This document shows, one piece after another, positions 47,062 to 55,421 of a stretch of DNA of 64,000 nt. Position numbers and translations under genes: made by a program. The notes below the pieces were generated by a model that worked only from the letters and a program-made list of their open reading frames with translations, was not told the DNA's origin and made no database searches. Positions within the stretch are counted from its first letter, which is position 1. Each line of letters starts with the position of its first letter. The DNA lies in NCBI RefSeq assembly GCF_006861795.1, contig NZ_VDGH01000004.1, positions 62,001 to 126,000 on the forward strand, written 5' to 3'. This DNA comes from Psychrobacillus lasiicapitis. GTDB taxonomy: Bacteria; Bacillota; Bacilli; Bacillales_A; Planococcaceae.

Positions 47062-47529
47062 TTACTTGGTGATTATTTCCGCAATTTGTTTGATGGTCAT
47101 CGTAGAATTAAGTTCAAATTGCCCGATTTGAATTTTACTGGATAAATCTTGAGCGATTAAATAATCTTCGAAATCCTGTTTATTTTGGATAATTCCTGCT
47201 TGCTCTAAGGAAGTACTAATATCCCTTGATGTCATACCTGATTGAATATGAAGAACACTATTTGTAGCTTCATTGGAAGCGGTGTCTGCAGTTTCTACCT
47301 TTTTTTCCGTTTCAGAAGCTGTTTGTTCTTGTTGCGCATTATCTAAATCGAGTTGCAATTGTGCTAATTGGTTCTTCACATTTTTTAATTCTGTTTGTGC
47401 TTGTTTATATGCTTGAGGTGTAATATCACCCTTTGCTTGGTCGTTTTCACCTACCATAAGATGTATTTGGAATGCTGCACCTGCTAAAAATAATCCAACC
47501 CCAAGAAAACGTATTGCTGCTTTATTCAC
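47062..47529 (-). CDS. Membrane-anchored protein with MltG/YceG-type LysM-like domain
   Basis: Protein of 155 residues. A membrane helix (about 6-24) is followed by a coiled coil (AQTELKNVKNQLAQLQLDLDNAQQE). The C-terminal SGMTSRDISTSLEQAGIIQNKQDFEDYLIAQDLSSKIQIGQFELNSTMTIKQI resembles the substrate-binding N-terminal domain of MltG. The catalytic lytic transglycosylase domain is absent, so it is not MltG itself. Size and place after pst suggest the counterpart of B. subtilis yqzC, which is inference. It overlaps its upstream partner by 4 bp. Confidence 0.65.
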   Translation of the reverse strand: MNKAAIRFLGVGLFLAGAAFQIHLMVGENDQAKGDITPQAYKQAQTELKNVKNQLAQLQLDLDNAQQEQTASETEKKVETADTASNEATNSVLHIQSGMTSRDISTSLEQAGIIQNKQDFEDYLIAQDLSSKIQIGQFELNSTMTIKQIAEIITK

Positions 47530-47879
47530 CTTTTGCCACCACCGATCACTGATTGTACTTCTTCTACAGTAAGAGAGGAGCGGCTGCTAATTTCTTTTAA
47601 TGAGTAGCCTTGCTTGTACAATTCAAGAACCTGACTTTTAATGATTTCATGAATGACTGGTTTTTTAATGTGTGTTTGGGGGCTTGCGATTTTCGTTGAT
47701 TCGATCAATAATTCTTCTTCGATTATTTTTAATCTGCGTTTTAATGCACTTGTTTCTTGATACAAAGAGAAAGAAAGCTCTTCTACCTCAGCTTCTACTT
47801 TTTTGTTGGTATCCTTCAATAAAAAGGAAAGGATGATCAATAAAATACCTATAATCATTATTATGACAGAAAAATCCAT
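47526..47879 (-). CDS. Membrane-anchored coiled-coil protein with C-terminal HTH-like segment
   Basis: Protein of 117 residues with one N-terminal membrane helix (about 3-20) and a charged coiled coil (about 24-65). The C-terminal segment ELYKQGYSLKEISSRSSLTVEEVQSVIG reads like a helix-turn-helix. ATG 47879 is chosen because GAGGTGA precedes it. GTG 47888 falls inside that signal. It is translationally coupled to the MltG-like gene. It may be the counterpart of B. subtilis yqzD on size and place only. No function is assigned. Confidence 0.6.
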   Translation of the reverse strand: MDFSVIIMIIGILLIILSFLLKDTNKKVEAEVEELSFSLYQETSALKRRLKIIEEELLIESTKIASPQTHIKKPVIHEIIKSQVLELYKQGYSLKEISSRSSLTVEEVQSVIGGGKR

Positions 47880-47978
47880 TGCATTCACCTCTATACTAAA
47901 GTTCTTTACTTAATACTACCATATCCAAAAAAACTTTGAATAATTTATCGTGTTAATTGTAGATTTTCTTGAATAATA

Positions 47979-47987
47979 TGCTATAAT
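47979..47987 (+). promoter_or_regulatory. Extended -10 promoter of rpmG
   Basis: TGCTATAAT (47979-47987) is an extended -10 element about 65 bp before rpmG. No strong -35 is visible at 17 bp. Confidence 0.5.
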
Positions 47988-48053
47988 TGATTAGTCGTAT
48001 AAATCATGCTCAAGTTTTATATTTAATCCTGGCAAAGAGTGGGAGGGACAACC

Positions 48054-48203
48054 ATGCGCGTTAATATTACATTAGCTTGTACAGATTGCGGAGAGCGCAA
48101 CTATATTTCTAAGAAAAACAAGCGTAACAATCCAGAACGTCTTGAACTTAAAAAATATTGCTCACGTGAAAAGAAATCAACTCTTCATAGAGAAACGAAA
48201 TAA
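48054..48203 (+). CDS. rpmG: Ribosomal protein L33 (RpmG)
   Basis: A 49-residue large-subunit protein, [20 protein letters not shown] onward, ending LHRETK. The first CxxC (C9, C12) is intact. Only one cysteine (KKYC) remains of the second pair, so the zinc ribbon is incomplete, as in one common L33 variant. Such C-minus or partial forms are known to accompany zinc-independent paralogues. ATG 48054 follows GGGAGGG. It precedes yqgN, as in B. subtilis. Confidence 0.95.
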   Translation: MRVNITLACTDCGERNYISKKNKRNNPERLELKKYCSREKKSTLHRETK

Positions 48204-48208
48204 TAACT

Positions 48209-48243
48209 TAAACCAAAACCAAATATGGTTTTGGTTTTTTTCT
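48209..48243 (+). terminator. Terminator of rpmG
   Basis: AAACCAAAACCA pairs with TGGTTTTGGTTT over 12 bp with a 4-nt loop, followed by TTTT. Confidence 0.9.
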
Positions 48244-48262
48244 ATTGTTTGGAGGGAATAAC

Positions 48263-48847
48263 TTGTCAAAATCCATGCTAAGAAATGAGATGAAAACTCG
48301 ATTAGCATCTTTAAATCGAGAGTCCTATTTTACTTACTCAACAGAAATTAAAAATCGTCTTTTAATAGAAGAAAGTGTGCTGCATGCTTCTATTATTGGA
48401 ATTACTATTTCTGCTTTTCCGGAAGTAAATACAGAAGGAATTATAAAGCGTGTATGGGAAATAGGTAAAACTGTTGTAGTCCCAAAATGCAATCCTAAAG
48501 ACCGTTCCATGACTTTTTATAAAATAGACAGCTATGACCAACTAGAAACTGTATATATGAAGCTATTGGAGCCTAATCCTGATTTAACAGTAGGTGTTTT
48601 ATCTGAAGATATCGACTTGCTTATTGTACCCGGTGTTGTGTATAGTAAAACAGGTTACCGTATTGGCTACGGTGGGGGATACTATGACCGCTTTTTAACA
48701 AATTATACAGGACAAACAATCTCTTTAGCATTTGATTTTCAAATAGTGGATCAAGTGGAAACAGAGATGTTTGATATCCCAGTTGATAAAATAATAACAA
48801 ATAAAGGAATTATACCTTGTAAACAGAATCGCATAAAGGAAGTATAA
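48263..48847 (+). CDS. yqgN: 5-formyltetrahydrofolate cyclo-ligase (YqgN)
   Basis: ATP-dependent enzyme of about 194 residues converting 5-formyl-THF to 5,10-methenyl-THF. The signature VPGVVYSKTGYRIGYGGGYYDRFL near residue 120 includes the P-loop-like glycine-rich stretch. TTG 48263 is preferred because GGAGGG lies about seven bases upstream. ATG 48275 is the alternative. The terminator of rpmG separates it from the previous gene. yqgQ follows 1 bp later. Confidence 0.92.
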   Translation: MSKSMLRNEMKTRLASLNRESYFTYSTEIKNRLLIEESVLHASIIGITISAFPEVNTEGIIKRVWEIGKTVVVPKCNPKDRSMTFYKIDSYDQLETVYMKLLEPNPDLTVGVLSEDIDLLIVPGVVYSKTGYRIGYGGGYYDRFLTNYTGQTISLAFDFQIVDQVETEMFDIPVDKIITNKGIIPCKQNRIKEV

Positions 48848-48848
48848 G

Positions 48849-49043
48849 ATGAATTCAGTATATGACGTTACGCAATTATTAAAACGTTTTGGTATTTTTG
48901 TCTACACAAAAGATCGATTAGCTGATTTAGAAATGATGGAAGAGGAAATAAAAGAGCTTTATCGCATGCAAATGATTGAAGTAAAAGAATATCAATTAGC
49001 TTTACTTTTATTAAGGCAAGAGCAAAGTAAATATAAGCAATAA
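48849..49043 (+). CDS. yqgQ: DUF910 protein YqgQ
   Basis: Small helical protein of 64 residues (VYDVTQLLKRFGIFVYTKDRLADLEMMEEEIKELYRMQMI), matching the YqgQ/DUF910 family in size, pattern and neighbourhood. Function is unknown, and the fold has been linked to single-stranded nucleic acid binding. In B. subtilis yqgO and gluP lie before it and glcK after it. Those three are missing here. Confidence 0.85.
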   Translation: MNSVYDVTQLLKRFGIFVYTKDRLADLEMMEEEIKELYRMQMIEVKEYQLALLLLRQEQSKYKQ

Positions 49044-49044
49044 C

Positions 49045-49077
49045 AACGGCAGATACGTAGGATATCTGTCGTTTTTT
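49045..49077 (+). terminator. Terminator after yqgQ
   Basis: AACGGCAGATA pairs with TATCTGTCGTT with one wobble, followed by TTTTT. Confidence 0.85.
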
Positions 49078-49265
49078 AATTTTGTAAATAAAATGAAACT
49101 TTTTGGATTGTACAACCGTCTATATAAAGAGTGTAAGAATAAGAGACACATTATATAATAACATCAATCATATCCATTATTGTTGATTTATTGTGAAGAA
49201 AGTATTAAGATATACTCTGTGACTTTTACTTATTTTTAAGAGTGAAAAAAGGGGAGGATGTAGGC

Positions 49266-51170
49266 GTGAGAAAGAAAAACTGGCCAACACATTCTATTCT
49301 TGTATTAGCTATTGTGGCCACATGGATAAAAACCTATATTGTTTACCACACAAGCTTTGATATGAAAATCGAGAATATAATGCAACAAGTAATACTATTT
49401 ATTAATCCGCTCAGTTTTATATTGTTTATTTATGGGATTTCATTATTTTTTAAAAATCCTAAATTTAAAAATAGATATATCCTAGTTACAAGTATTATCC
49501 TTTCTGTAGTGTTATATGCAAATGCTGTATTTTATCGTTTCTTTACAGATTTCATTACTCTACCGGTCTTATTCCAAACAAGTAATTTTGGAGATCTAGG
49601 TACATCGGCAGCAGAAAGCATTTATTGGTCGGATATTTTCTATTTTACAGATGTGGCAATTATTATCCTTGCAATGAAATGGTTAAAAATTAGAGAAGCA
49701 ACCTCTGTTATTAAACCTACTGTCCGAAGAGCATACTTTGTATTAACGGCAGCAATATTATTTTTAAACTTAGGGTTATCTGAAATCGAAAGACCACAAT
49801 TATTAACAAGAAGCTTCGACCGGGAAATGTTAGTGAAAAACATAGGCTCTTACAATTATCATCTGTATGACTTGTATATCCAATCGAAATCGCACGCACA
49901 GCGGGCGCTTGCTGATGGAAGTGAGCTTGTTGAGGTAAATAACTATGTTCGTTCGAACCAAGCAGAACCAAACGCAGAAATGTTCGGTCTTGCAAATGGT
50001 CGTAATTTAATTGTTATTTCTATGGAATCATTACAAAATTTTGTGATTAATAATGATATGAATGGGCATGAAGTAACGCCGTTTTTAAATTCATTAACAC
50101 AAGATAAAGATACATTTTATTTTTCAAATTTCTATCATCAGACTGGTTTAGGAAAAACATCCGATTCTGAATTCCTTGTAGAAAATTCACTCTATCCTTT
50201 AAGTGGGGGAGCAGTATTCTTTACGCATAGTGGAAATAAATTTCATTCGATGTCTGAGAGCTTGAATGAGCAAGGTTATTTTACGAATGTCATGCATCCG
50301 AATAATAAGAGCTTCTGGAATCGGGATATGATGTATCAAGCGCTTTCTATACAAAAGTATTATGATGTGAATAGCTATGTGGTAAATGAAGGAGATGCAG
50401 TAAACTGGGGAATGAAAGATATTCCATTCTTTGAACAATCCGTTTCGCATATGAAAGAAATGCCACAGCCGTTTTATTCACGTTTAATCACATTAACGAA
50501 TCATTATCCTTTCGACTTAGATGAAGAGGATCAATTAATACCTCCATATGATTCTAATTCACGAACGCTAAATAAATATTTTCAATCTGTTCGTTATATG
50601 GATGAGGCTTTGAAAACATTATTTGACGAATTGAAGGAACAAGGGTTATATGATAATTCTATTATTGTTATGTATGGTGACCACTATGGTATTTCCGAAA
50701 ATCATAATAAAGCAATGTCCCAATATTTAGGGACAGAAATTACACCATATGTATCTGCAAAATTACAACGTGTACCTTTCTTTGTTCATATTCCGAATAG
50801 CGGAAAAGGCGGAGAAATTACAGAGACTGCTGGTCAAATAGATATTCGACCGACGATTTTGCATTTGCTTGGTGTAGAAACTGCTAAAGACATGCAATTA
50901 GGTGCAGATGTATTTTCTGATGAACATGAAGATTTCGTTATTTTCCGAAATGGTGGATTTGTTACGGATAAGCTGGTATTTGCAAATAATGCTTGTTATG
51001 ACAATGCTACTGGAGAAGAAATCGCAATCGATAGTTGTCAGCCATATATAGATCGGACTACACAAGAACTCGGCTACTCTGACCAAATCATTAATGGGGA
51101 TTTACTCAGATTCTACGATTTAAAAACAGGTAATCTGTTATTAGATCAGGCAGAAACAAAAAATCCATAA
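49266..51170 (+). CDS. yqgS: Lipoteichoic acid synthase-family protein (YqgS/LtaS)
   Basis: Protein of about 634 residues. Five N-terminal transmembrane segments (to about residue 185) precede an extracellular sulfatase-fold domain. The nucleophile threonine is T298 in GLGKTSDSEF. Other metal or substrate residues appear in ISMESLQNF, TLTNHYPFD and YGDHYGIS. It adds glycerol phosphate from phosphatidylglycerol during LTA synthesis. GTG 49266 follows GGGGAGG. Paralogues such as LtaS, YfnI and YvgJ exist in Bacillus. Gene order points to YqgS. Confidence 0.9.
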   Translation: MRKKNWPTHSILVLAIVATWIKTYIVYHTSFDMKIENIMQQVILFINPLSFILFIYGISLFFKNPKFKNRYILVTSIILSVVLYANAVFYRFFTDFITLPVLFQTSNFGDLGTSAAESIYWSDIFYFTDVAIIILAMKWLKIREATSVIKPTVRRAYFVLTAAILFLNLGLSEIERPQLLTRSFDREMLVKNIGSYNYHLYDLYIQSKSHAQRALADGSELVEVNNYVRSNQAEPNAEMFGLANGRNLIVISMESLQNFVINNDMNGHEVTPFLNSLTQDKDTFYFSNFYHQTGLGKTSDSEFLVENSLYPLSGGAVFFTHSGNKFHSMSESLNEQGYFTNVMHPNNKSFWNRDMMYQALSIQKYYDVNSYVVNEGDAVNWGMKDIPFFEQSVSHMKEMPQPFYSRLITLTNHYPFDLDEEDQLIPPYDSNSRTLNKYFQSVRYMDEALKTLFDELKEQGLYDNSIIVMYGDHYGISENHNKAMSQYLGTEITPYVSAKLQRVPFFVHIPNSGKGGEITETAGQIDIRPTILHLLGVETAKDMQLGADVFSDEHEDFVIFRNGGFVTDKLVFANNACYDNATGEEIAIDSCQPYIDRTTQELGYSDQIINGDLLRFYDLKTGNLLLDQAETKNP

Positions 51171-51171
51171 G

Positions 51172-51207
51172 AAAAAGCACAGACATTTGTCGTCTGTGCT
51201 TTTTTTG
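51172..51207 (+). terminator. Terminator of yqgS
   Basis: AAAAGCACAGAC pairs with GTCTGTGCTTTT around ATTTGTC, followed by TTTT. Confidence 0.9.
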
Positions 51208-51285
51208 TGAAACAAATAGCAAACTAAGACGTCTAATGATGTGAGCATAATTTTAGTATACAGAAATGGTGAAGGGGGGAGTATA

Positions 51286-52398
51286 TTGAAGAGGGTCGTC
51301 ATACTAATTTTGTGCCTATTTTTTCTACAAGCGTGCAAAGAAAAAAATATTCAAATTGAAATTCCAGATTCTACAGGTAATGTAGAAGCACCACAATCTT
51401 TACCATCAGATGTTGATAATGCTCCCTCTAAAAAGATACCGACCTTGCAATTTGATCGTTCTGTCTTTCATAGTGTCATTGGATGGTTGTCAGATGATGA
51501 AATACTTTTTATTTTAATGGAAAATGGAGAGTGGACGGTTCAATCTTATACATTGTCAACGGAGACGTGGAAAAGTATCTATGCAACAAAGACCCCAATT
51601 ATTCAAGGTGAGATTCATCCTGGTAAAGAAATGATTCTTTTACATACATCAAGTAATTCCTCCTCTGCAGAAGTTATTTTATTACATAAGGATGGTTATG
51701 TATTGCAAAGTTTACTTTTCGAATCTGCCGAAATTTATATGAATTGGCACCCAGAAAATCCAAATCTAATCGCATTTACGACTTTTTACGAGGATTGGAC
51801 ATATGATACGTTTATTTATGATGGAACAACCCAAAACTTGAAAACAATTGAAGTAGATAACCCATTTATCAAATGGTATGATGACAATCGTTTAATGGTA
51901 TTTAAATGGAATGAAAGTAGTCTGGATGGAAGTGATTTATTATTATATTCCATAAAGGATGAGGTTTTGGAAGAAACTGATTGGAATCATTTATTGGATG
52001 TTCAGAATTTAGGGAAAAGCATGCTTTATATAACGATAAACGAGCAAAAGGATCTATTTGAATATCGATTAGAAGAGAAGGAAACGAGTCGTGTTTTTGA
52101 ATGGACCTCTCCTGCCGTTAGCAATTATTCGGAATGGGTTGTGCCGAATATGTCTGTAGTTCAGCCTGACAAGTTAATAATCCTTCAATCGAAAAAGGCC
52201 GGTAATTTGGATGAATATACAGATAAAAGTGTACTTTCTAGCATTTCACTTGATGGGGCAAAGCAATTTGGTGAATTAGGTGATGGGCCAATTGACTGTT
52301 CTCCGAATGGAGCGGTTTGTCTTGGTGGATATGAAAAAGAAAATTGGATTCAATTAGATCCATTCCAAGAACAGGCTTGGTTAGAGCTGAAAGAATAG
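51286..52398 (+). CDS. yqgU: YqgU-like lipoprotein, probable beta-propeller
   Basis: Lipoprotein of about 370 residues. The signal peptide LKRVVILILCLFFLQAC ends in lipobox L-Q-A-C. The rest has repeated blades such as GWLSDDEILFILMENGEWTVQSYTL and WHPENPNLIAFTTFYEDWTYDTFIYD, which suggest a beta-propeller. TTG 51286 follows AAGGGGGGAG. Its position after yqgS supports YqgU. Function unknown. Confidence 0.8.
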   Translation: MKRVVILILCLFFLQACKEKNIQIEIPDSTGNVEAPQSLPSDVDNAPSKKIPTLQFDRSVFHSVIGWLSDDEILFILMENGEWTVQSYTLSTETWKSIYATKTPIIQGEIHPGKEMILLHTSSNSSSAEVILLHKDGYVLQSLLFESAEIYMNWHPENPNLIAFTTFYEDWTYDTFIYDGTTQNLKTIEVDNPFIKWYDDNRLMVFKWNESSLDGSDLLLYSIKDEVLEETDWNHLLDVQNLGKSMLYITINEQKDLFEYRLEEKETSRVFEWTSPAVSNYSEWVVPNMSVVQPDKLIILQSKKAGNLDEYTDKSVLSSISLDGAKQFGELGDGPIDCSPNGAVCLGGYEKENWIQLDPFQEQAWLELKE

Positions 52399-52437
52399 AA
52401 AAAAGCTGCCATACATATAGTATGACAGCTTTTTTCA
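52396..52437. terminator. Bidirectional terminator between yqgU and yqgW
   Basis: AAAAAAGCTGCCATAC and GTATGACAGCTTTTTT pair with one mismatch across a short loop, serving both convergent genes. Confidence 0.88.
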
Positions 52438-52445
52438 TGTACGTT

Positions 52446-52625
52446 TTAGTGTAAACTTGGTGGAAAGCCTTGGTTCAAAATAGTCATGACTGTAAAGAAG
52501 CCAAAAACTGCAAAAGTACCAAAGTTAAATAGAACTCCTAGCACATTCTTTTCTTTGAAAGCTTGGAAAGTGCCGATTACAGCTAAAACTGTAACTAGTC
52601 CAAAAATAACCATTAATAAGTTCAT
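52446..52625 (-). CDS. yqgW: DUF2759 membrane protein YqgW
   Basis: Small membrane protein of 59 residues with two hydrophobic segments (MNLLMVIFGLVTVLAVIGTF and VLFNFGTFAVFGFFTVMTI). It matches DUF2759/YqgW in size and place. ATG 52625 follows GAAAGGAGTG. Function unknown. Confidence 0.82.
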   Translation of the reverse strand: MNLLMVIFGLVTVLAVIGTFQAFKEKNVLGVLFNFGTFAVFGFFTVMTILNQGFPPSLH

Positions 52626-52778
52626 GAAAGACACTCCTTTCGACATCAGAAAATGAATGTCGCTTTACATATTCCTCTTCTATTGTAATTGTATTCTCCA
52701 AATTTGTCGAGTGAAAATAGTGGCGAAACATTGAACAACAGATGGATTATCGTTTAAACTAAGAATGAGGTGATTTAA

Positions 52779-52820
52779 ATGTTGAATATACGTAGCTATC
52801 CATTACAAAACGTTCTGTAA
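52779..52820 (+). pseudogene. yqgX: yqgX 5' remnant, interrupted by prophage insertion
   Basis: GAGGTGA and ATG 52779 open a frame MLNIRSYPL-QNVL that stops at 52818. MLNIRSYPL resembles the start of the YqgX-type MBL-fold hydrolase, which normally continues GPxQTNxY. This gene would follow yqgW in the conserved order. The frame departs from the family at about codon 10, next to the recombinase gene. The remaining portion should lie past the right end of the prophage. Confidence 0.65.
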
Positions 52821-52835
52821 AAACAAGTAATACAG
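52803..52835. other. Presumed attL of the prophage
   Basis: The junction between yqgX codons and phage DNA falls here, beside the recombinase stop at 52836. TTACAAAACGTTCTGTAA (52803-52820) is an 18-bp palindrome with one mismatched pair, a form often found at serine-integrase sites. The exact core cannot be set without attR. Confidence 0.5.
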
Positions 52836-54248
52836 TCAATAAAATTCAACTTCTAATATCTCTACAGTAGCCTGGCCTTTCTTAGGATTTCTAGACAATT
52901 TTGAAGGGGGATGTTCAACATATCGGAAATATATTTTTCGTATGAAACGTTGTACAAACTCTTGTTGCTTTTCGATATCTAAACCGGAAAAAAGTTGATT
53001 AAAAGTAAATACAAGATTTTTTAGGGATTCAACATCCATTTTCTTAACAGGTTTAATTTCACTAATTTTATTTTGTAATTCTTCGTAAAATTCCTTTGTT
53101 TCATCCATCAACTTGTCAAATTCTTCATCTGTCATTTTATCGCTAGCCCAAGCTCGTTGATATTTTTCACGTCTGTTTTTTATTTTATTAAGTTGATTTG
53201 TAAGTTCTTCTAACTCATTATTTTTTGGTTCAACAACTTCAATGTTGTTAAAGGTGACCACTTTCATATACTCAATCAATGCCTCTTTATACTTAAGTTC
53301 CCCGAGGTTCCTTACTTCTGCCTTATTTTTCGCGCATGGTGCACAGCGGTACATTGCTCCTTGCTTTTTAGAACCATCTTTTTGTTCATAGAAGAATCTG
53401 TTGACTGATAACGTTTTACCACAATTAGAGCAAGCCAAAACACCTTGGAATAGATAAGTACTTTCAACATTTTTTCTAGGGGTTTGCGATCGATCATCCA
53501 GAATCGATTGTACTTTTTCAAAATGATCTTCTGTAATGTAACCTTTATGGGTATTTTTATATAGTTTATCCTTCCATCGGGTGTGACCACAAAGAGCTGG
53601 ATTTCTTAAAATGCGGATTACAGTAGCGTGCACCCAAAGCCTATCGTCGTTTATCAAAGCCATGTAATCTGCTATTCTCGATGCTGACCATCCTTTCTCA
53701 AGCTTATCGATCATATCCATTATAAATTTTCCTTCATCCGGCTCTATAAGCAATCTTTCGTCAACTGATTTAAAACCATAGGGCACAACGCCGACATGCT
53801 CGCCGTCAGATACTTTTTTATCAAGTGCGAAGATAATTCGTTCTGACATGTTTTCTGTTTCCCATTGAGCTAATAATGCTACAAGGCCTATAAACATACG
53901 ACCCATTGCAGTGGAGGTATCATACATCTCTGTTGCAGACCTGAATTTACAATTGTAATTTTCCAGAATGTCTAACATTGTATGAAGGTCACGAACTGAA
54001 CGTGTAAAACGATCAAGTCGATATACTAATATCATTTTTATTTTACCTGTTTTGACATCATCCATAAGAAACTGCAGCTTTGGCCGGTCAGTGCTTTTTC
54101 CTGATATCCCTTCATCCACGTATAATTTGTATTCATCCCAACCTTGTGCTTTACAGTAAGCAATCAAGCGTTCTTTTTGAGCTGGTACTGAGTATCCTTC
54201 TTCTGCTTGTTCTAATGTACTGACACGGATATAAATGCCAACAACCAT
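52836..54248 (-). CDS. Large serine recombinase (phage integrase)
   Basis: Site-specific recombinase of 470 residues. The N-terminal resolvase domain begins VVGIYIRVSTLEQ with catalytic S10. The arginines of YRLDRFTRS complete the active site. A recombinase domain follows, then a zinc ribbon (LACSNCGKTLS...YRCAPCAKN, near residues 270-300) and a coiled-coil segment (about 355-400) of the kind that controls integration versus excision. ATG 54248 follows GAAAGGAAG. It is transcribed toward attL, the usual place for this class. Confidence 0.95.
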   Translation of the reverse strand: MVVGIYIRVSTLEQAEEGYSVPAQKERLIAYCKAQGWDEYKLYVDEGISGKSTDRPKLQFLMDDVKTGKIKMILVYRLDRFTRSVRDLHTMLDILENYNCKFRSATEMYDTSTAMGRMFIGLVALLAQWETENMSERIIFALDKKVSDGEHVGVVPYGFKSVDERLLIEPDEGKFIMDMIDKLEKGWSASRIADYMALINDDRLWVHATVIRILRNPALCGHTRWKDKLYKNTHKGYITEDHFEKVQSILDDRSQTPRKNVESTYLFQGVLACSNCGKTLSVNRFFYEQKDGSKKQGAMYRCAPCAKNKAEVRNLGELKYKEALIEYMKVVTFNNIEVVEPKNNELEELTNQLNKIKNRREKYQRAWASDKMTDEEFDKLMDETKEFYEELQNKISEIKPVKKMDVESLKNLVFTFNQLFSGLDIEKQQEFVQRFIRKIYFRYVEHPPSKLSRNPKKGQATVEILEVEFY

Positions 54249-54271
54249 AGGTATCTTCCTTTCTGTATAAG

Positions 54272-54301
54272 AAAAGAGTAAGCAAATGAGCCTACTCTTT
54301 A
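54272..54301 (-). terminator. Terminator after the CI-type repressor
   Basis: On the minus strand AAAGAGTA and TACTCTTT pair around a 12-nt loop, followed by TCTT. It is a moderate stem between repressor and recombinase. Confidence 0.65.
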
Positions 54302-54325
54302 AGGTTTAATCACTAGCGCTAGGAA

Positions 54326-55240
54326 TTAATCATTTACTACGACATAAACTACTACTTTTCCGTAAATTTTTAAATTTTCGTTATCAATGGTAGTAATATA
54401 ATCAGTAAATCTTTTGTCACTTGATGCAGGTCTAAATATTAATCTGTCGTTATCTCTATAAAATTGTTTGACAGAATAAGAATTATCATCACTATATACC
54501 ACTACATCGCCATCTATTAAATTCGATAAATCTGTCCGCTTTACGGCAATTAATGAATCGTCCGGAATAATTTCATTCATTGACTCTCCATTTATCCTCA
54601 TCATATAAATGTCTTTATTGTTTGCCCATTTCCCCATTACAATATCAGGTATTTCAATTCTTTCGAAATCCATTACTGCATCAACATCTTGTGGGAGTCC
54701 TGCTGAAATAGAAACCGGAAAATAAGGATAAGTTGAATTTTTAATTTTATAATTAGTTACTTTTTCACTTACAACCATATCGGATTCTTCTATACCTTGT
54801 TGCATAATTTCTAACTCGGAAGTGTAATTAAGAGAGCGTATAAATTCAAATAATTCATCTTGGGTTGAATCAGAAATAAATTCATCAAGCTCTTTCTTTT
54901 CGTCACCGCTGAGATTCTTATATCTTTCCTCTATATCTGGATGCAGGGCAAGGTATATCGGATTTTCTTTCATTAGGTACATTTTTTTAGCTCTTATTTT
55001 TTCACTTTCTTCTAATGAAAGAATATGTCCTGCTGCAGCCATCAGTTCTCCATAGCTGACATCCCTCGCGGTATCAGCTATCTTTTTGATTATGGCTGGA
55101 CTAGGTGCTGTTTCGTACAATCCTCTTATTAATTTGGATATGTAGGCTGATGAAACCCCACTGTCTTTTGCAAAAGCATTTAGAGAACGTGTACCTTGTC
55201 CCTTTATAAGTAGTTCTGCAAATTTCTCCTTATCATACAT
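54326..55240 (-). CDS. CI-like prophage repressor (XRE HTH + S24 peptidase)
   Basis: Repressor of 304 residues. A helix-turn-helix occupies about residues 16-45 (RSLNAFAKDSGVSSAYISKLIRG). A LexA/CI-type self-cleavage domain follows, with Ala-Gly at 180-181 (SISAGLP), nucleophile S220 in INGESM and lysine K258 in YSVKQF. RecA-stimulated autocleavage on DNA damage is therefore expected. ATG 55240 follows AGAGGTGAT. Its promoter faces left inside the operator region, opposite the Cro-like gene. Confidence 0.93.
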   Translation of the reverse strand: MYDKEKFAELLIKGQGTRSLNAFAKDSGVSSAYISKLIRGLYETAPSPAIIKKIADTARDVSYGELMAAAGHILSLEESEKIRAKKMYLMKENPIYLALHPDIEERYKNLSGDEKKELDEFISDSTQDELFEFIRSLNYTSELEIMQQGIEESDMVVSEKVTNYKIKNSTYPYFPVSISAGLPQDVDAVMDFERIEIPDIVMGKWANNKDIYMMRINGESMNEIIPDDSLIAVKRTDLSNLIDGDVVVYSDDNSYSVKQFYRDNDRLIFRPASSDKRFTDYITTIDNENLKIYGKVVVYVVVND

Positions 55241-55265
55241 TGTTATCACCTCTTTTCCTAAGTAA

Positions 55266-55294
55266 ATAATACCAAAATCGTTGACTATAGTCAA
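55266..55294 (-). promoter_or_regulatory. Repressor promoter
   Basis: On the minus strand TTGACT (55289-55294) and TATTAT (55266-55271) are spaced exactly 17 bp. The -35 lies inside operator O1. Confidence 0.8.
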
Positions 55295-55295
55295 C
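55280..55295. promoter_or_regulatory. Phage operator O1
   Basis: GTTGACTATAGTCAAC is a perfect 16-bp palindrome that covers the -35 of the repressor promoter. It is one of four sites with the form GTTRAC-N4-GTYAAC. Confidence 0.85.
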
Positions 55296-55350
55296 GTTAA
55301 ATGACATTAACATTTATTATAATTAATATTTAAAAAATTTAACGAAAGAT

Positions 55351-55366
55351 GTTGACAACAGTTAAC
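55351..55366. promoter_or_regulatory. Phage operator O2
   Basis: GTTGACAACAGTTAAC contains the TTGACA -35 of the rightward promoter, so occupancy would block early lytic transcription. Confidence 0.85.
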
Positions 55367-55380
55367 AGATGGTTTAATGT
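55352..55380 (+). promoter_or_regulatory. Rightward early (PR-like) promoter
   Basis: TTGACA (55352-55357) and TAATGT (55375-55380) are spaced 17 bp. Transcription would start near 55387, at the edge of operator O3. Confidence 0.75.
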
Positions 55381-55387
55381 TTAAAGT

Positions 55388-55403
55388 GTTAACACCAGTC
55401 AAC
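55388..55403. promoter_or_regulatory. Phage operator O3
   Basis: GTTAACACCAGTCAAC lies at the start point of the rightward transcript, before the Cro-like gene's ribosome binding site. Confidence 0.8.
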
Positions 55404-55421
55404 AGTCGAGGAGGTGAAAAC

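Noticed and set aside
47062-47529. Endolytic transglycosylase MltG
   Set aside because: Only the LysM-like domain is present. The protein is 155 residues and has no catalytic domain.
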